Source of the DNA: an archaeon
GTDB taxonomy: Archaea; Iainarchaeota; Iainarchaeia; Iainarchaeales; DTGL01
Assembly (NCBI GenBank): GCA_029258755.1
Contig: JAPDKC010000062.1
Location: forward strand, 1-50,068
Direction: 5' to 3'
Length of the DNA stretch: 50,068 nucleotides
A model generated the notes under the pieces. The model saw only the letters and a list, made by a program, of their open reading frames with translations, was not told where the DNA came from and searched no databases. Made by a program: the position numbers and the translations under genes. Below are positions 1-7,751 of the stretch, piece after piece; within the stretch, counting starts at the first letter, position 1; each line of letters begins with the position of its first letter.

Positions 1-122
1 ACTATAACACGAGCATAGATATAAACGCTGACTTGCATTTAGGGCCTGGATATCATACACTAATAGTTGAAAATCAGGGAACTGTGAATGATAAAGTTGT
101 GATCAGTATAGAGAGGAGCTAA
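1..122 (+). CDS. C-terminal end of an upstream protein, probably secreted
   Basis: An open frame enters from the left edge and ends at the TAA at 120-122, giving about 39 residues. The fragment alternates polar and hydrophobic residues (for example GYHTLIVENQGTVNDKVVIS), which resembles the last beta strands of an Ig-like or fibronectin-like extracellular domain. The next gene is an exported Cys-rich protein in the same orientation, so this may be another surface protein. The rest lies outside the window, so no family can be named. Confidence 0.55.
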   Translation, partial: YNTSIDINADLHLGPGYHTLIVENQGTVNDKVVISIERS

Positions 123-211
123 AACAATATCCAAGTTTTCTTTTTTATGGTTCGAAAAAAAGCTGAAGAAATGGAAACAATTAAAAACAGTTATTGCATA
201 AAAAACTTAGC

Positions 212-1939
212 ATGAAATCAAAAAGGTTTGGTTTTAAGGTTCTTGCAGCTTTTCTTTTGCTTGCTTTGATTTCAGCAACCGCTATGGCCCAGCCAGTAAG
301 TGCAGCACGAGAAATCAAGGTAAGGAAACTTTTCCTAAGTGCAAAAGGAATTCTCATAGCAAGCGATGATCCAATGGATATACATTCTAGCAAAATTATA
401 GCAGCTGGCTTTAGAATCTCTTCTGGGGGCAAGCTATTTGCAAGGAAGCTAGGAATAATATATATAGACAATACCAAGTATTTGCTTAAGGATATAAACG
501 CCAGCGCACAAAGTTTCTTTGCAAACATCTATGACAAAAACAACGTTCTTATAGGTTCTATCCTGCTAACCCCCGTAGATACACCAGGAATTCTTGTATG
601 GGCAGGCACTTTAGAAGCAAGTAATAAGACCTACAACGCATATTATTTACAGTTCAGAGCTAGCGTACAGCCCGTCCATCTTGTCTCAAGTGTTGCAGAA
701 TACTGCAAGGAGCACCCTGAGGATGAAAAGTGCTACAAGTTTGAGAAATGCAAAGAAGATAAAGAAGCATGTAAAAAAGAGATAGAGAGATTCTGCAGAA
801 ATAATCCAAAAAGCGAAAAATGTGAAGAGCTGTGGAAAGGATACTGCCTGCGGAACATTGATGATGTGAGATGCCGAGAGTTTCTCAAAGAAAAGTGTGA
901 GGAAGACCCATCGCTAGAATTTTGCACAGTAAAGAAAGGCGGCTCAGTTGCTGGTGCTCCGGGAGTTGCTGTGTCGGCAGTAGCAATAACAAAGCCAAAA
1001 CCAGAGGATGAGTGCTTAGAGTGTAAAAAGCATTGCAGAGTAAAATGCTTGCAGAAAATCCGTAAGGAAGAAGAGCTCAAAGGAGCTTCAGAAGAATTGC
1101 AAAAATGCTTACGTGAATGCGTGGTTAAATGTAAGCCTTGCCATATAGAACCAGCAATACCGCCAGTGCTACAACCTGTTGGATTTTGTGAAAGGTGTAA
1201 GAAGTTATGTACTGCGGATTTCAAAAGGAGATGCACTTATCCTTACCAGTGTGTTAAAAAAGAGGAACTCAAAGAAAAGGGCTGCATACCACTCAAGCCC
1301 ATAGAAGCCTATTATTGTAAAGGTGCTGACGAAGTATGCGCAAAGTGTCCAATAACAACTATCTGCCCTATGATAGAACCAGTTAAACCACCGTGTCCTG
1401 ACGGCATCTTGGTTCCAAAATACGATGAAAGGGGCTGTTTAGTAGCATATGAGTGCAAGAGAGAGCGTTGCATATGTCCAGCGATCTATAGCCCGGTTTG
1501 TGGCGTTGATGGCAAAACCTATGCAAACGCTTGCAGAGCGAAATGTGCTGGCGTAGAGATAGCATACCGTGGCAGGTGCAAAGAACAAAAACTTTGTGAA
1601 GAGCCCTATAAATGTATGACAAAGGAAGAAATTGAGGAAAAGGGATGCGAAATACTTGAAGGGTTCTACTGCGAACAGATGGCAGTCGTAGGCGCACCAA
1701 AAACCTACTGTGCAAAGTGTCCCGAAGGCATTACAATACCTATTGGAAGAGAACCTTGTGAAGAGCCCTATAAATGTGTGACTAGGGAAGAACTCTCAGA
1801 GTTGCCTCCGGAATGTCACATAGTAAACCTTCAGTGTCCAAACGAAGACGAAGTGTGTGTTAAGTGTCCGGAAGAAATACCAGTGGAAACACCTACTCCA
1901 GGAGGGAGAACACTGCCAAATGAAATTGTTGGCGGGTGA
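212..1939 (+). CDS. Exported Cys-rich protein with a Kazal-like domain
   Basis: The ATG at 212 is preferred over the upstream TTG at 194 because it opens directly on a signal peptide (KSKRFGFK, a hydrophobic run, then AMAQPVSA). A non-Cys-rich domain of about 140 residues comes first. It is followed by tandem Cys pairs (about residues 158-240), a CxxC-rich linker, and three related modules of the form C-x2-PY-x-C-x4-EE(L/I)...C-x2-C-P at about residues 341, 462 and 516. Between the first and second modules (about 420-456) sits a segment with the Kazal pattern: CP..YSPVCGVDGKTYANAC, then C and GRC. Kazal domains inhibit serine proteases or act as structural extracellular modules. The last two PYxC modules share a 21-nt identical stretch (1595-1615 and 1757-1777), pointing to recent duplication. 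No C-terminal membrane segment is present, although the next gene encodes a small membrane protein. Export and the Kazal fold are well supported; the target is unknown. Confidence 0.85.
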   Translation: MKSKRFGFKVLAAFLLLALISATAMAQPVSAAREIKVRKLFLSAKGILIASDDPMDIHSSKIIAAGFRISSGGKLFARKLGIIYIDNTKYLLKDINASAQSFFANIYDKNNVLIGSILLTPVDTPGILVWAGTLEASNKTYNAYYLQFRASVQPVHLVSSVAEYCKEHPEDEKCYKFEKCKEDKEACKKEIERFCRNNPKSEKCEELWKGYCLRNIDDVRCREFLKEKCEEDPSLEFCTVKKGGSVAGAPGVAVSAVAITKPKPEDECLECKKHCRVKCLQKIRKEEELKGASEELQKCLRECVVKCKPCHIEPAIPPVLQPVGFCERCKKLCTADFKRRCTYPYQCVKKEELKEKGCIPLKPIEAYYCKGADEVCAKCPITTICPMIEPVKPPCPDGILVPKYDERGCLVAYECKRERCICPAIYSPVCGVDGKTYANACRAKCAGVEIAYRGRCKEQKLCEEPYKCMTKEEIEEKGCEILEGFYCEQMAVVGAPKTYCAKCPEGITIPIGREPCEEPYKCVTREELSELPPECHIVNLQCPNEDEVCVKCPEEIPVETPTPGGRTLPNEIVGG

Positions 1940-1945
1940 CGAAAT

Positions 1946-2206
1946 ATGGCAGTAGCAATAGCGCAAAATAAGCTGTTGATTGCAGCAATTACAGTAATTG
2001 TTATAGCAGTACTGGCAGTCCTTGCAGTTTTGACTCTACCCAAACCAGAGGGAAACGGAGGTAATGTTACACCCACTCCCACGACAAGCCCCGCTGAACA
2101 GACAAAAACAGAAGAACAAGTGTTAGAACAAGAGCTGGACAAGATGCTTTCAGAAATGGAAAGCGCTGAAGAGTCACTTATAGAAGAGCTGCCAGCTCCG
2201 GAATAA
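1946..2206 (+). CDS. Small single-pass membrane protein
   Basis: This 86-residue protein starts 6 nt after the Kazal-protein stop, so the two are probably cotranscribed. One strongly hydrophobic segment (about residues 9-30) is followed by a short Gly/Thr/Pro linker and an acidic, coiled-coil-like tail rich in Glu, Leu and Met. The layout resembles small tail-out anchors. I do not recognise a family. It could anchor or assist the exported protein encoded upstream. Confidence 0.6.
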   Translation: MAVAIAQNKLLIAAITVIVIAVLAVLAVLTLPKPEGNGGNVTPTPTTSPAEQTKTEEQVLEQELDKMLSEMESAEESLIEELPAPE

Positions 2207-2220
2207 AATCAAAAACTTTG

Positions 2221-2253
2221 GTTTCATTTTATTTTTTTCTTTTATTTTTTTAT
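2221..2253 (+). terminator. T-rich transcription terminator
   Basis: A run of T tracts interrupted by single bases lies 15 nt after the stop of the small membrane protein. Oligo-T tracts of this kind are intrinsic terminators in archaea. The following 120 nt are AT-rich and hold the promoter region of speD; no further gene was seen there. Confidence 0.5.
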
Positions 2254-2374
2254 TGAAAGATTCACTCGAAAAATCCTAAAAGGAAACAAATTAAATTTAA
2301 AATAACTTACTTTCTAAAATATTAACCAGAATTTTTCTTTTGACTATTTGTGGTGACTTTCATGGGTGATAACG

Positions 2375-2749
2375 ATGACGAAGGGCATGCATATAATAAT
2401 GGAGCTGTATGGATGCCCTGCAGAGTTAATCGCTCATGTACCAAGTGTAAAGCAGATATTTGATGAAATTATTGACAAAGCAGGGATACACAGAATAAGT
2501 GAAGCGTACCACCAATTCAAACCAAGAGGCGTTACTGGAATAATTCTACTAGAGGAGTCACACATATCTGTGCACACATGGCCAGAGTACGGCTATGTAG
2601 CGATGGATATATACACCTGCGGAAGCGAAGAGAAAGCCATAGAAGCAGCAAAGATTGCTGAGAAGCTATTTATGCCAACGAAGATTCTAAAGAAGGAGCT
2701 GCTACGTGGCTTAGAGCACGAAAGCAGTTTAGCGAGGGGGTTTCTTTAG
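2375..2749 (+). CDS. speD: S-adenosylmethionine decarboxylase proenzyme
   Basis: Decarboxylates S-adenosylmethionine to supply the aminopropyl donor for polyamine synthesis. It is a prokaryotic class proenzyme of the usual length (about 124 residues). The self-processing site is visible as EESHISVHTWPE: cleavage between E61 and S62 should turn the serine into the catalytic pyruvoyl group. The conserved DIYTCG segment follows. The ATG at 2375 is chosen over the GTG at 2366 because GGTGAT at 2365-2370 then sits 4 nt upstream as the ribosome binding site. It links functionally to metK at 10-11 kb, which makes its substrate. Confidence 0.95.
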   Translation: MTKGMHIIMELYGCPAELIAHVPSVKQIFDEIIDKAGIHRISEAYHQFKPRGVTGIILLEESHISVHTWPEYGYVAMDIYTCGSEEKAIEAAKIAEKLFMPTKILKKELLRGLEHESSLARGFL

Positions 2750-2781
2750 CGCGTATGCCATAGCAAGCGTTGTGAGGAAAA

Positions 2782-3699
2782 ATGCTTGAGATGTACAAAA
2801 GCAGGGCAGGAAAGCTGGAAAAGATTTCAGAACCCATTAGAGGCAGTTGGCTAAACATAAGTGAGCCAAAAGAGAGTGACATAAAAAGGCTTCAAGGGAT
2901 AGTAAAAAACATAAGCGAAATAATGGACTTTGTGTATGATATTGACGAAGTGCCAAAGATAGAAAAGGAAGAGGACTATTTGTTTATACTAATAAGAACG
3001 CCTCAAAGAAGAAGCGCTGAACCAGAATATTTTACAATTCCTTTAGGAATAATCCTTACCAACGATTATTTGATCACACTATGCACCATAAAAAACGATG
3101 TTATTGAAGAGTTAAAAAAAGCAAGAATTAATACCGCTAAAAAGATCCAGCTTGTTCTGAAACTTTTGCTTATATCCTCTCGAATGTACTTAAAGTATTT
3201 GAAAGCTATAAATAGAGCTAGCTATATTATCCAGCGCGATTTAGAAAAATCAATGAAGAATGAGGAACTAATAAAGCTTCTCAATCTTGAAAAATCACTT
3301 GTTTATTTTACCACTTCTTTGCGTTCAAACACTCTTGTAATCTCAAAGTTGATTAAGGACAAAGTGTTTACTAGGTATGAGGAAGATCGCGAGCTTCTTG
3401 AAGATGTGCGTTATGAATATGAGCAAGCATTACAGATGGCGGACATCTATTCAAATATACTCAGCGGGATGATGGATGCTTTCGCTTCCATCATTTCCAA
3501 CAATCTCAACCGCGTGATGAAATTCCTAACATCTGTCACTATAATCCTTATGATTCCCACCTTAATAGCAAGTATTTATGGAATGAATGTTGAGCTTCCT
3601 TTCCAACATTCAGAGCATGCATTTCTCATGACCATGCTGCTTTCTGCAATTTTATCTCTGCTTGGCATCCTTGTGTTCTGGAGAAAGGAGCTTTTCTAA
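2782..3699 (+). CDS. corA: CorA-family divalent cation transporter
   Basis: A CorA-type Mg2+/Co2+/Ni2+ channel of 305 residues. It has a large soluble N-terminal domain with a long helical region and two C-terminal membrane segments. The first segment ends in the family signature YGMN (about residues 265-268); the second ends in a short basic tail. A GTGAGG ribosome binding site precedes the ATG by 4 nt. The gene converges on cutA, sharing 4 nt at the stop codons, and lies next to a VIT1-like gene, so several metal-handling genes are grouped here. Confidence 0.93.
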   Translation: MLEMYKSRAGKLEKISEPIRGSWLNISEPKESDIKRLQGIVKNISEIMDFVYDIDEVPKIEKEEDYLFILIRTPQRRSAEPEYFTIPLGIILTNDYLITLCTIKNDVIEELKKARINTAKKIQLVLKLLLISSRMYLKYLKAINRASYIIQRDLEKSMKNEELIKLLNLEKSLVYFTTSLRSNTLVISKLIKDKVFTRYEEDRELLEDVRYEYEQALQMADIYSNILSGMMDAFASIISNNLNRVMKFLTSVTIILMIPTLIASIYGMNVELPFQHSEHAFLMTMLLSAILSLLGILVFWRKELF

Positions 3700-4010
3700 C
3701 GCTTTTTCAAAACTGATTCTAGCCAAAAAGAAAATTCCTTATTGAACCTAACATCGAGTTCAGCAATACAAGGCACAGTATAAGGATGTATCTTCTTCAA
3801 GAGTTTCTTTATTTCTTGCACATTCTTTTTCGTTGTTTTACATATCAAAACATATTCGTTAGCACTTTCTATTTTGCCCTGCCACCAGTAAGAGCTCTCT
3901 ATAGGAAAAATATTTGCGCAAGCAATAAGCTTTTCCTTAAGCAATCGTTTTGCTATCGATTTAGCTATGCGTTTAGAAGGGTTGGTGATATAGAGAAAAA
4001 TCGTTTCCAT
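3696..4010 (-). CDS. cutA: CutA-family divalent-ion tolerance protein
   Basis: A 104-residue CutA1 homologue, the usual size. Recognisable features are the N-terminal strand followed by helix (YITNPSKRIAKSIAKRLLKEK), the LIACANIFP segment, SSYWWQGKIE, and the C-terminal VPCIAELDV region. CutA proteins are small trimers related in fold to PII and were named for copper/divalent-ion tolerance; their molecular role is still debated. The gene overlaps the 3' end of corA tail to tail. Confidence 0.92.
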   Translation of the reverse strand: METIFLYITNPSKRIAKSIAKRLLKEKLIACANIFPIESSYWWQGKIESANEYVLICKTTKKNVQEIKKLLKKIHPYTVPCIAELDVRFNKEFSFWLESVLKKR

Positions 4011-4032
4011 AGCAGGATGTAAAGAGAAAAAG

Positions 4033-4043
4033 TTTTTATAAAT
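4033..4043 (-). promoter_or_regulatory. TATA box candidate for cutA
   Basis: On the minus strand ATTTATAAAAA lies about 25-35 nt before the cutA ATG, preceded by an AT-rich flank. This spacing would give a short leader. No convincing plus-strand gene starts just downstream. Confidence 0.4.
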
Positions 4044-4082
4044 CTGTTTATCAGCTAGCGATATCTAATATGAGAGAAATAA

Positions 4083-4592
4083 TTATTGCAAAAATACCTG
4101 CAAGAGCATTTTGCATGCAAGCCTAAGCTTGCTTTGTTCTGAAATAGTCGCAAGGAATACTCCAAGAAATACAAGGACGCATAAGGCAAGAATTATAGAA
4201 GCATAAAAAGCGAAGGGCAATGGAATTATGGAACACCATACAAGGAAAAACGGGCTTATTATGAAAAGGGCCACTATCGCTGGCGAAGAACCATTCACTA
4301 ATGCAGCTTCTAATGCTATAAGCTTAACAGCCTTAGCCAGCTTAGAATTTTTTAAAGAATGCAAAAGCTTCTTTTCAAGCTCCCTGATCTCATTCGTTCT
4401 TTCTGCTTCTTCCGCAAGATATGCTGACCAAAAGCCAGAGATGAAAAATGCTGAGGCAGTAGCCAAAACAGTTATTAAAATAACTCGCACATCCTGAACA
4501 TTTGCAATAAAAAACCCCATAACCAAGCCCAATGTTGTTACGGCTCCGTCAAAGGCATTCATCGCAAAGTAGCGTCTTAAAATCGCATACAC
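4083..4592 (-). CDS. VIT1/CCC1-like membrane protein (TIGR00267 type)
   Basis: A membrane protein of 169 residues from the GTG at 4592. It has the family pattern RRYFAMNAFDGAVTTLGLVMG, then a second membrane segment, a charged helical loop rich in Glu, Lys and Arg, and three further hydrophobic segments. CCC1/VIT1 relatives move Fe2+ or Mn2+ into vacuoles or out of the cytosol. The archaeal branch is uncharacterised. The reading frame stays open upstream of 4592 without ATG, GTG or TTG; an ATT at 4634 has a good ribosome binding site (see findings). It follows the DUF211 gene by 57 nt on the same strand. Confidence 0.8.
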   Translation of the reverse strand: MYAILRRYFAMNAFDGAVTTLGLVMGFFIANVQDVRVILITVLATASAFFISGFWSAYLAEEAERTNEIRELEKKLLHSLKNSKLAKAVKLIALEAALVNGSSPAIVALFIISPFFLVWCSIIPLPFAFYASIILALCVLVFLGVFLATISEQSKLRLACKMLLQVFLQ

Positions 4593-4649
4593 ATTGGCAT
4601 CGAGATTTATTTGGTGGACATCTCTTAAATCAATAAGTGACCACTCCCT

Positions 4650-4958
4650 TCAATGCTCATATTTGGCCTCTTCAACAATTTTCGCTCCAGGCCTGCCTAT
4701 AGAAACCTTATCTATTGAGTGAATTGTAGCCCCATTCTCTTCAAGCACATCTTCAACCTCTCTATAATCTATGCTTTCGCCTTCTATGGTTATTTTTACA
4801 TTTTCAACGCTTTTGTCTATTTCCAAAATAGTTAAATTGCAGCCAATTACACCATGCAGAGAAGCCAGCTGTTTACCAAGCTCAACTATGTCAGGTCTAT
4901 GGGGCTTCATCACATCTAGAACTAAGCGCTTAATTACAACCTTGCTGCGTTGTGACAT
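4650..4958 (-). CDS. DUF211 family protein
   Basis: A 102-residue small alpha/beta protein with the archaeal DUF211 pattern: LVLDVMKPHRPDIVELGKQL near the start, GVIGCNLTILEID, and a C-terminal ENGATIHSIDKVS. DUF211 has a ferredoxin-like fold and no firmly established function. Its place directly upstream of the VIT1-like membrane protein suggests the two are cotranscribed and that it may sense or modulate that transporter; this is inference from context only. Confidence 0.88.
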   Translation of the reverse strand: MSQRSKVVIKRLVLDVMKPHRPDIVELGKQLASLHGVIGCNLTILEIDKSVENVKITIEGESIDYREVEDVLEENGATIHSIDKVSIGRPGAKIVEEAKYEH

Positions 4959-4976
4959 AGGCGTAATATAAAATTA

Positions 4977-5000
4977 GAAAAAGGAATAAAAACCTTTTTC
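4977..5000. repeat. Inverted repeat between DUF211 and pyrG
   Basis: GAAAAAGG and CCTTTTTC are separated by 8 nt in the divergent intergenic region. The symmetry could be an operator for both genes or simply part of overlapping promoter elements. Confidence 0.35.
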
Positions 5001-5020
5001 CAGAAAAAAGGAAAAATTTT

Positions 5021-5036
5021 GGAAATGTTTAAAAAC
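5021..5036 (+). promoter_or_regulatory. BRE/TATA promoter candidate for pyrG
   Basis: GGAAAT followed by GTTTAAAAAC lies 30-45 nt before the CTP synthase ATG, a normal arrangement for an archaeal promoter with a short leader. Confidence 0.45.
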
Positions 5037-5065
5037 ACAAGGGAACTTCTTTTGTAGGGGCTTGG

Positions 5066-6784
5066 ATGAAGGGCAAAGCATTGCTTGAAAATATCGCTAA
5101 CATAAGTTCTACTGAATTTTATACGCCGCTACCCAAAGGCTACAAGCCCGGAAGAACAAAGTACCTGATTGTTACCGGCTCTGTTATGAGTGGGATAGGC
5201 AAGGGCATGCTCACAAGTTCTCTCTGCAAGCTCTTTGCAAACCGTGGCATGAACGTAGAGCCAATGAAGCTTGAAGCATACCTAAACGTTGATGCTGGCA
5301 CCTTAAATCCCTTCAGACACGGCGAAGTATTTGTGCTAGATGACGGCACGGAAACGGATATGGACTTGGGCTCCTACGAAAGATTTCTCGATAAGAATTT
5401 GAGCAGAGAAAACTTCATAACAAGTGGACTTATCTACAAAACAATAATAGAGAAGGAACGCAAAGGCGCTTACCTAGGCAGAGATGTGCAATTTATACCG
5501 CATGTCACTGGTGAAATAAAGCGTTTTGTGAGGGAGCTTGCGGTTAAGAAAAAGCCGGATATAATAGTGATAGAAATAGGCGGCACAGTCGGTGATTACG
5601 AAAATATGTTTGCTTTGGAAGCAATGCGTGAACTTATGTATGAAGAAGGTTCGCATAATGTATGCTTCTTAAATGCCACCTATATTATAGAACCGCCAAG
5701 CATAGGGGAGCACAAAAGCAAGGCAGCTCAACTAGGGATAAGAAGGTTACTTTCTTTAGGAATACAGCCGCACATTATTGTGTGCAGGTCACATACACCA
5801 ATCCCACAGTCGATAAGAGAAAAAATAAGCTTAAACAGCAACGTACCGCTTGATAGAGTTATTGGAGTAGAAGATATTGAAAAAATCTATGAGCTTCCGC
5901 TCGCGCTTAGGAAGAAGGGCCTAGATGAAAAGATACTTGAAGTACTCAAGCTTGAGAAAAGATTTAAAGCAAACAACAAAGAGCTTATTGAATGGACAAA
6001 AAAGAATCGCGTTTCCAAGAATGCGAAAACAGTTACTATTGCACTAGCTGGTAAATATACAAAGCTTAAGGATGCCTACATAAGCATTCTAAAGGCCTTA
6101 GAGCACTGCGAAGGCATGCTCAATACAAGGATTGATATCGCTTGGCTTGACACAACTGAGCTCGAAAAGAAGCCCAATAAGCTTTCTACCTTAAAAAAGT
6201 ATGATGGTGTTATTGTTCCGGGTGGCTTTGGAAAACGTGGCATAGAAGGGAAGATAGCAGTAGCCGATTATTGTAGAAAGAAAAACATACCTTACCTCGG
6301 CCTTTGCTTGGGCTTTCAGGTAGCTGTAATAGCGTTTGCAAGAAGTGTTTGCAAGCTGAAGGGAGCTAACAGCACAGAATTTGAGCCAAAATGCAAGCAT
6401 CCTGTTATAGACCTCTTGCCAGAACAGAAGGAGATAAGCGGCTTAGGCGCAACAATGCGCTTAGGTGGCCACGATGTTGAGCTTATCCCAGGAACAATAG
6501 CGCATAAGATTCATGGAAAGCAGAGCTTTATAAGAAGGCGCTTCAGGCATCGTTATGAGCTGAATCCCAACTATATAGAAATCCTGGAAAAGCACGGGAT
6601 GGTGTTTTCTGGAAAGGCACCAGATAAGCAAGTAATGCAGATTCTTGAGCTGCCAAACCATGCTTTCTATATGGCATGCCAGTACCATCCCGAATTTACA
6701 TCGAGACCCTTAAAGCCAGATCCGCTTTTCTTCCATTTTATAAAAGCTGCGAGGCGAAGACATGCTGGCAAAGTTTCGAGATAA
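5066..6784 (+). CDS. pyrG: CTP synthase (glutamine-hydrolysing)
   Basis: Converts UTP to CTP with ATP and glutamine. The 572-residue protein has the synthetase domain first, with a P-loop in the form VTGSVMSGIGKG (about residues 36-47) and the IGGTVGD segment. The class I glutamine amidotransferase domain follows, with nucleophile Cys in LGLCLGFQ and the His/Glu pair in QYHPEFTSRP. About 30 residues precede the usual start of the family (ENIANISSTEFYTPLPKGYK), an extension that looks real because the ATG at 5066 fits the promoter upstream and no closer start is evident. The 3' end overlaps the next gene by 23 nt. Confidence 0.97.
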   Translation: MKGKALLENIANISSTEFYTPLPKGYKPGRTKYLIVTGSVMSGIGKGMLTSSLCKLFANRGMNVEPMKLEAYLNVDAGTLNPFRHGEVFVLDDGTETDMDLGSYERFLDKNLSRENFITSGLIYKTIIEKERKGAYLGRDVQFIPHVTGEIKRFVRELAVKKKPDIIVIEIGGTVGDYENMFALEAMRELMYEEGSHNVCFLNATYIIEPPSIGEHKSKAAQLGIRRLLSLGIQPHIIVCRSHTPIPQSIREKISLNSNVPLDRVIGVEDIEKIYELPLALRKKGLDEKILEVLKLEKRFKANNKELIEWTKKNRVSKNAKTVTIALAGKYTKLKDAYISILKALEHCEGMLNTRIDIAWLDTTELEKKPNKLSTLKKYDGVIVPGGFGKRGIEGKIAVADYCRKKNIPYLGLCLGFQVAVIAFARSVCKLKGANSTEFEPKCKHPVIDLLPEQKEISGLGATMRLGGHDVELIPGTIAHKIHGKQSFIRRRFRHRYELNPNYIEILEKHGMVFSGKAPDKQVMQILELPNHAFYMACQYHPEFTSRPLKPDPLFFHFIKAARRRHAGKVSR

Positions 6785-7415
6785 AAGCAAGGGCTTAGCT
6801 TACGCTTTAGCAAAACCTTTTGCTATCTTACATATCCATCCAAACATCGTTTCTTTTCTCGGAGTACCGCTCGCTTTAATAGCTGGGTACTTTATCTACA
6901 ATTCAAGCTTTTTATTAGCAAGCGTGTTTGCGTTGCTTGCTGTTTCGATGGATTTTATAGACGGTGCTGTTGCTGAGCTTACGCATAAAAAAAGCTACTT
7001 TGGCAACTATCTTGAAACGATGATGGATAAATATGTGGAAATGATCCTTATAGGGTCCTTTGTTTTTCACTTTCCTGTCGAAAGCGTTTTTGCATTGGGC
7101 TTTTCGCTTATGGAAAGTTATGCTAAGCCAAGAGCCGCCCTGGTTATAATAACAGATAACAGGGATTGGCCCGCTATCGGCGAGCATGCAGATAAGCTAA
7201 GCTTAATTATAATTGGCTTATTTATTGCACATTTTCTGCCAAAGATATTCGGCTTAGAAACCCTTAGAATAGTGCTAATTCTTCTCATAATTATGACGGT
7301 TATTGGCGGGACGCAGAGAATACTTTACGCAAAAAAGCTTATAGAAGAAGCTGAACGTAAGGGGAAGATACTGCCATATTTAAAAAAAGATGCCGGTCAT
7401 AAAGCTATAGAATGA
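6762..7415 (+). CDS. CDP-alcohol phosphatidyltransferase, archaetidylinositol-phosphate-synthase-like
   Basis: An integral membrane enzyme of about 217 residues that would join a polar headgroup to a CDP-archaeol lipid. The family motif D-x2-D-G-x2-A-R-x8-9-G-x3-D-x3-D is seen as DFIDGAVAE...GNYLETMMD. The Arg after the Ala is Glu, and the third Asp is Glu, while the other acidic positions are kept. About five to six membrane segments are visible. The gene overlaps pyrG by 23 nt; CTP from pyrG is needed to make CDP-archaeol, so the coupling makes biochemical sense. The exact headgroup cannot be read from the sequence. Confidence 0.85.
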   Translation: MLAKFRDKSKGLAYALAKPFAILHIHPNIVSFLGVPLALIAGYFIYNSSFLLASVFALLAVSMDFIDGAVAELTHKKSYFGNYLETMMDKYVEMILIGSFVFHFPVESVFALGFSLMESYAKPRAALVIITDNRDWPAIGEHADKLSLIIIGLFIAHFLPKIFGLETLRIVLILLIIMTVIGGTQRILYAKKLIEEAERKGKILPYLKKDAGHKAIE

Positions 7416-7425
7416 GGTGATAAGC

Positions 7426-7749
7426 TTGGTAAGCTTTGATGAGTTTAAGCGCATAGAGCTTAAGGTGGCAAAGATTCTTGAGGTTGAGGACATCCCGGGA
7501 AAGGATAAGCTTTATAAGATAAAGATAGACCTTGGCAATGAGCAAAGAACCATAGTGGCTGGCATAAAACCATTCTACTCCAAAGAAGAACTTATTGGGA
7601 AAAACGTTATAGTAGTAGCAAACTTAGAGCCTGCTGTCATCGCAGGTGTTAAGAGCGAAGCAATGCTGCTTGCGGCAAAAAATAAAGCTGGCCAATATTC
7701 CTTAGTAACGATTGAAGGCGATGTTGAGCCAGGTACGGAAGTGGAATAA
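7426..7749 (+). CDS. tRNA-binding OB-fold protein (MetRS beta-subunit/CsaA-like)
   Basis: A stand-alone tRNA-binding domain of about 107 residues, like the C-terminal part or separate beta subunit of methionyl-tRNA synthetase. Typical segments are FKRIELKVAKILEVEDIPG, DKLYKIKIDLG, RTIVAGI and a C-terminal SEAMLLAA. A perfect GAGGTGAT ribosome binding site 4 nt before the TTG at 7426 favours that start over the GTG at 7417. It follows the phosphatidyltransferase by 10 nt. It may dock onto a MetRS encoded elsewhere or act as a free tRNA-binding chaperone. Confidence 0.85.
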   Translation: MVSFDEFKRIELKVAKILEVEDIPGKDKLYKIKIDLGNEQRTIVAGIKPFYSKEELIGKNVIVVANLEPAVIAGVKSEAMLLAAKNKAGQYSLVTIEGDVEPGTEVE

Positions 7750-7751
7750 AG

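Noticed and set aside
733-1236. A 167-codon minus-strand frame inside the Kazal gene
   Set aside because: Its Ser/His/Phe-rich translation reflects the complement of Lys/Glu/Cys codons; the plus strand has a coherent domain structure.
1595-1777. The near-identical 21-nt stretches as a mobile or recombination repeat
   Set aside because: They encode the same residues in two homologous protein modules, so internal gene duplication explains them.
4070-4126. A possible tiny plus-strand gene after the TATA-like sequence at 4033-4043
   Set aside because: The frame gives only 18 residues and is antisense to the VIT1-like gene. The TATA element fits cutA on the minus strand better.
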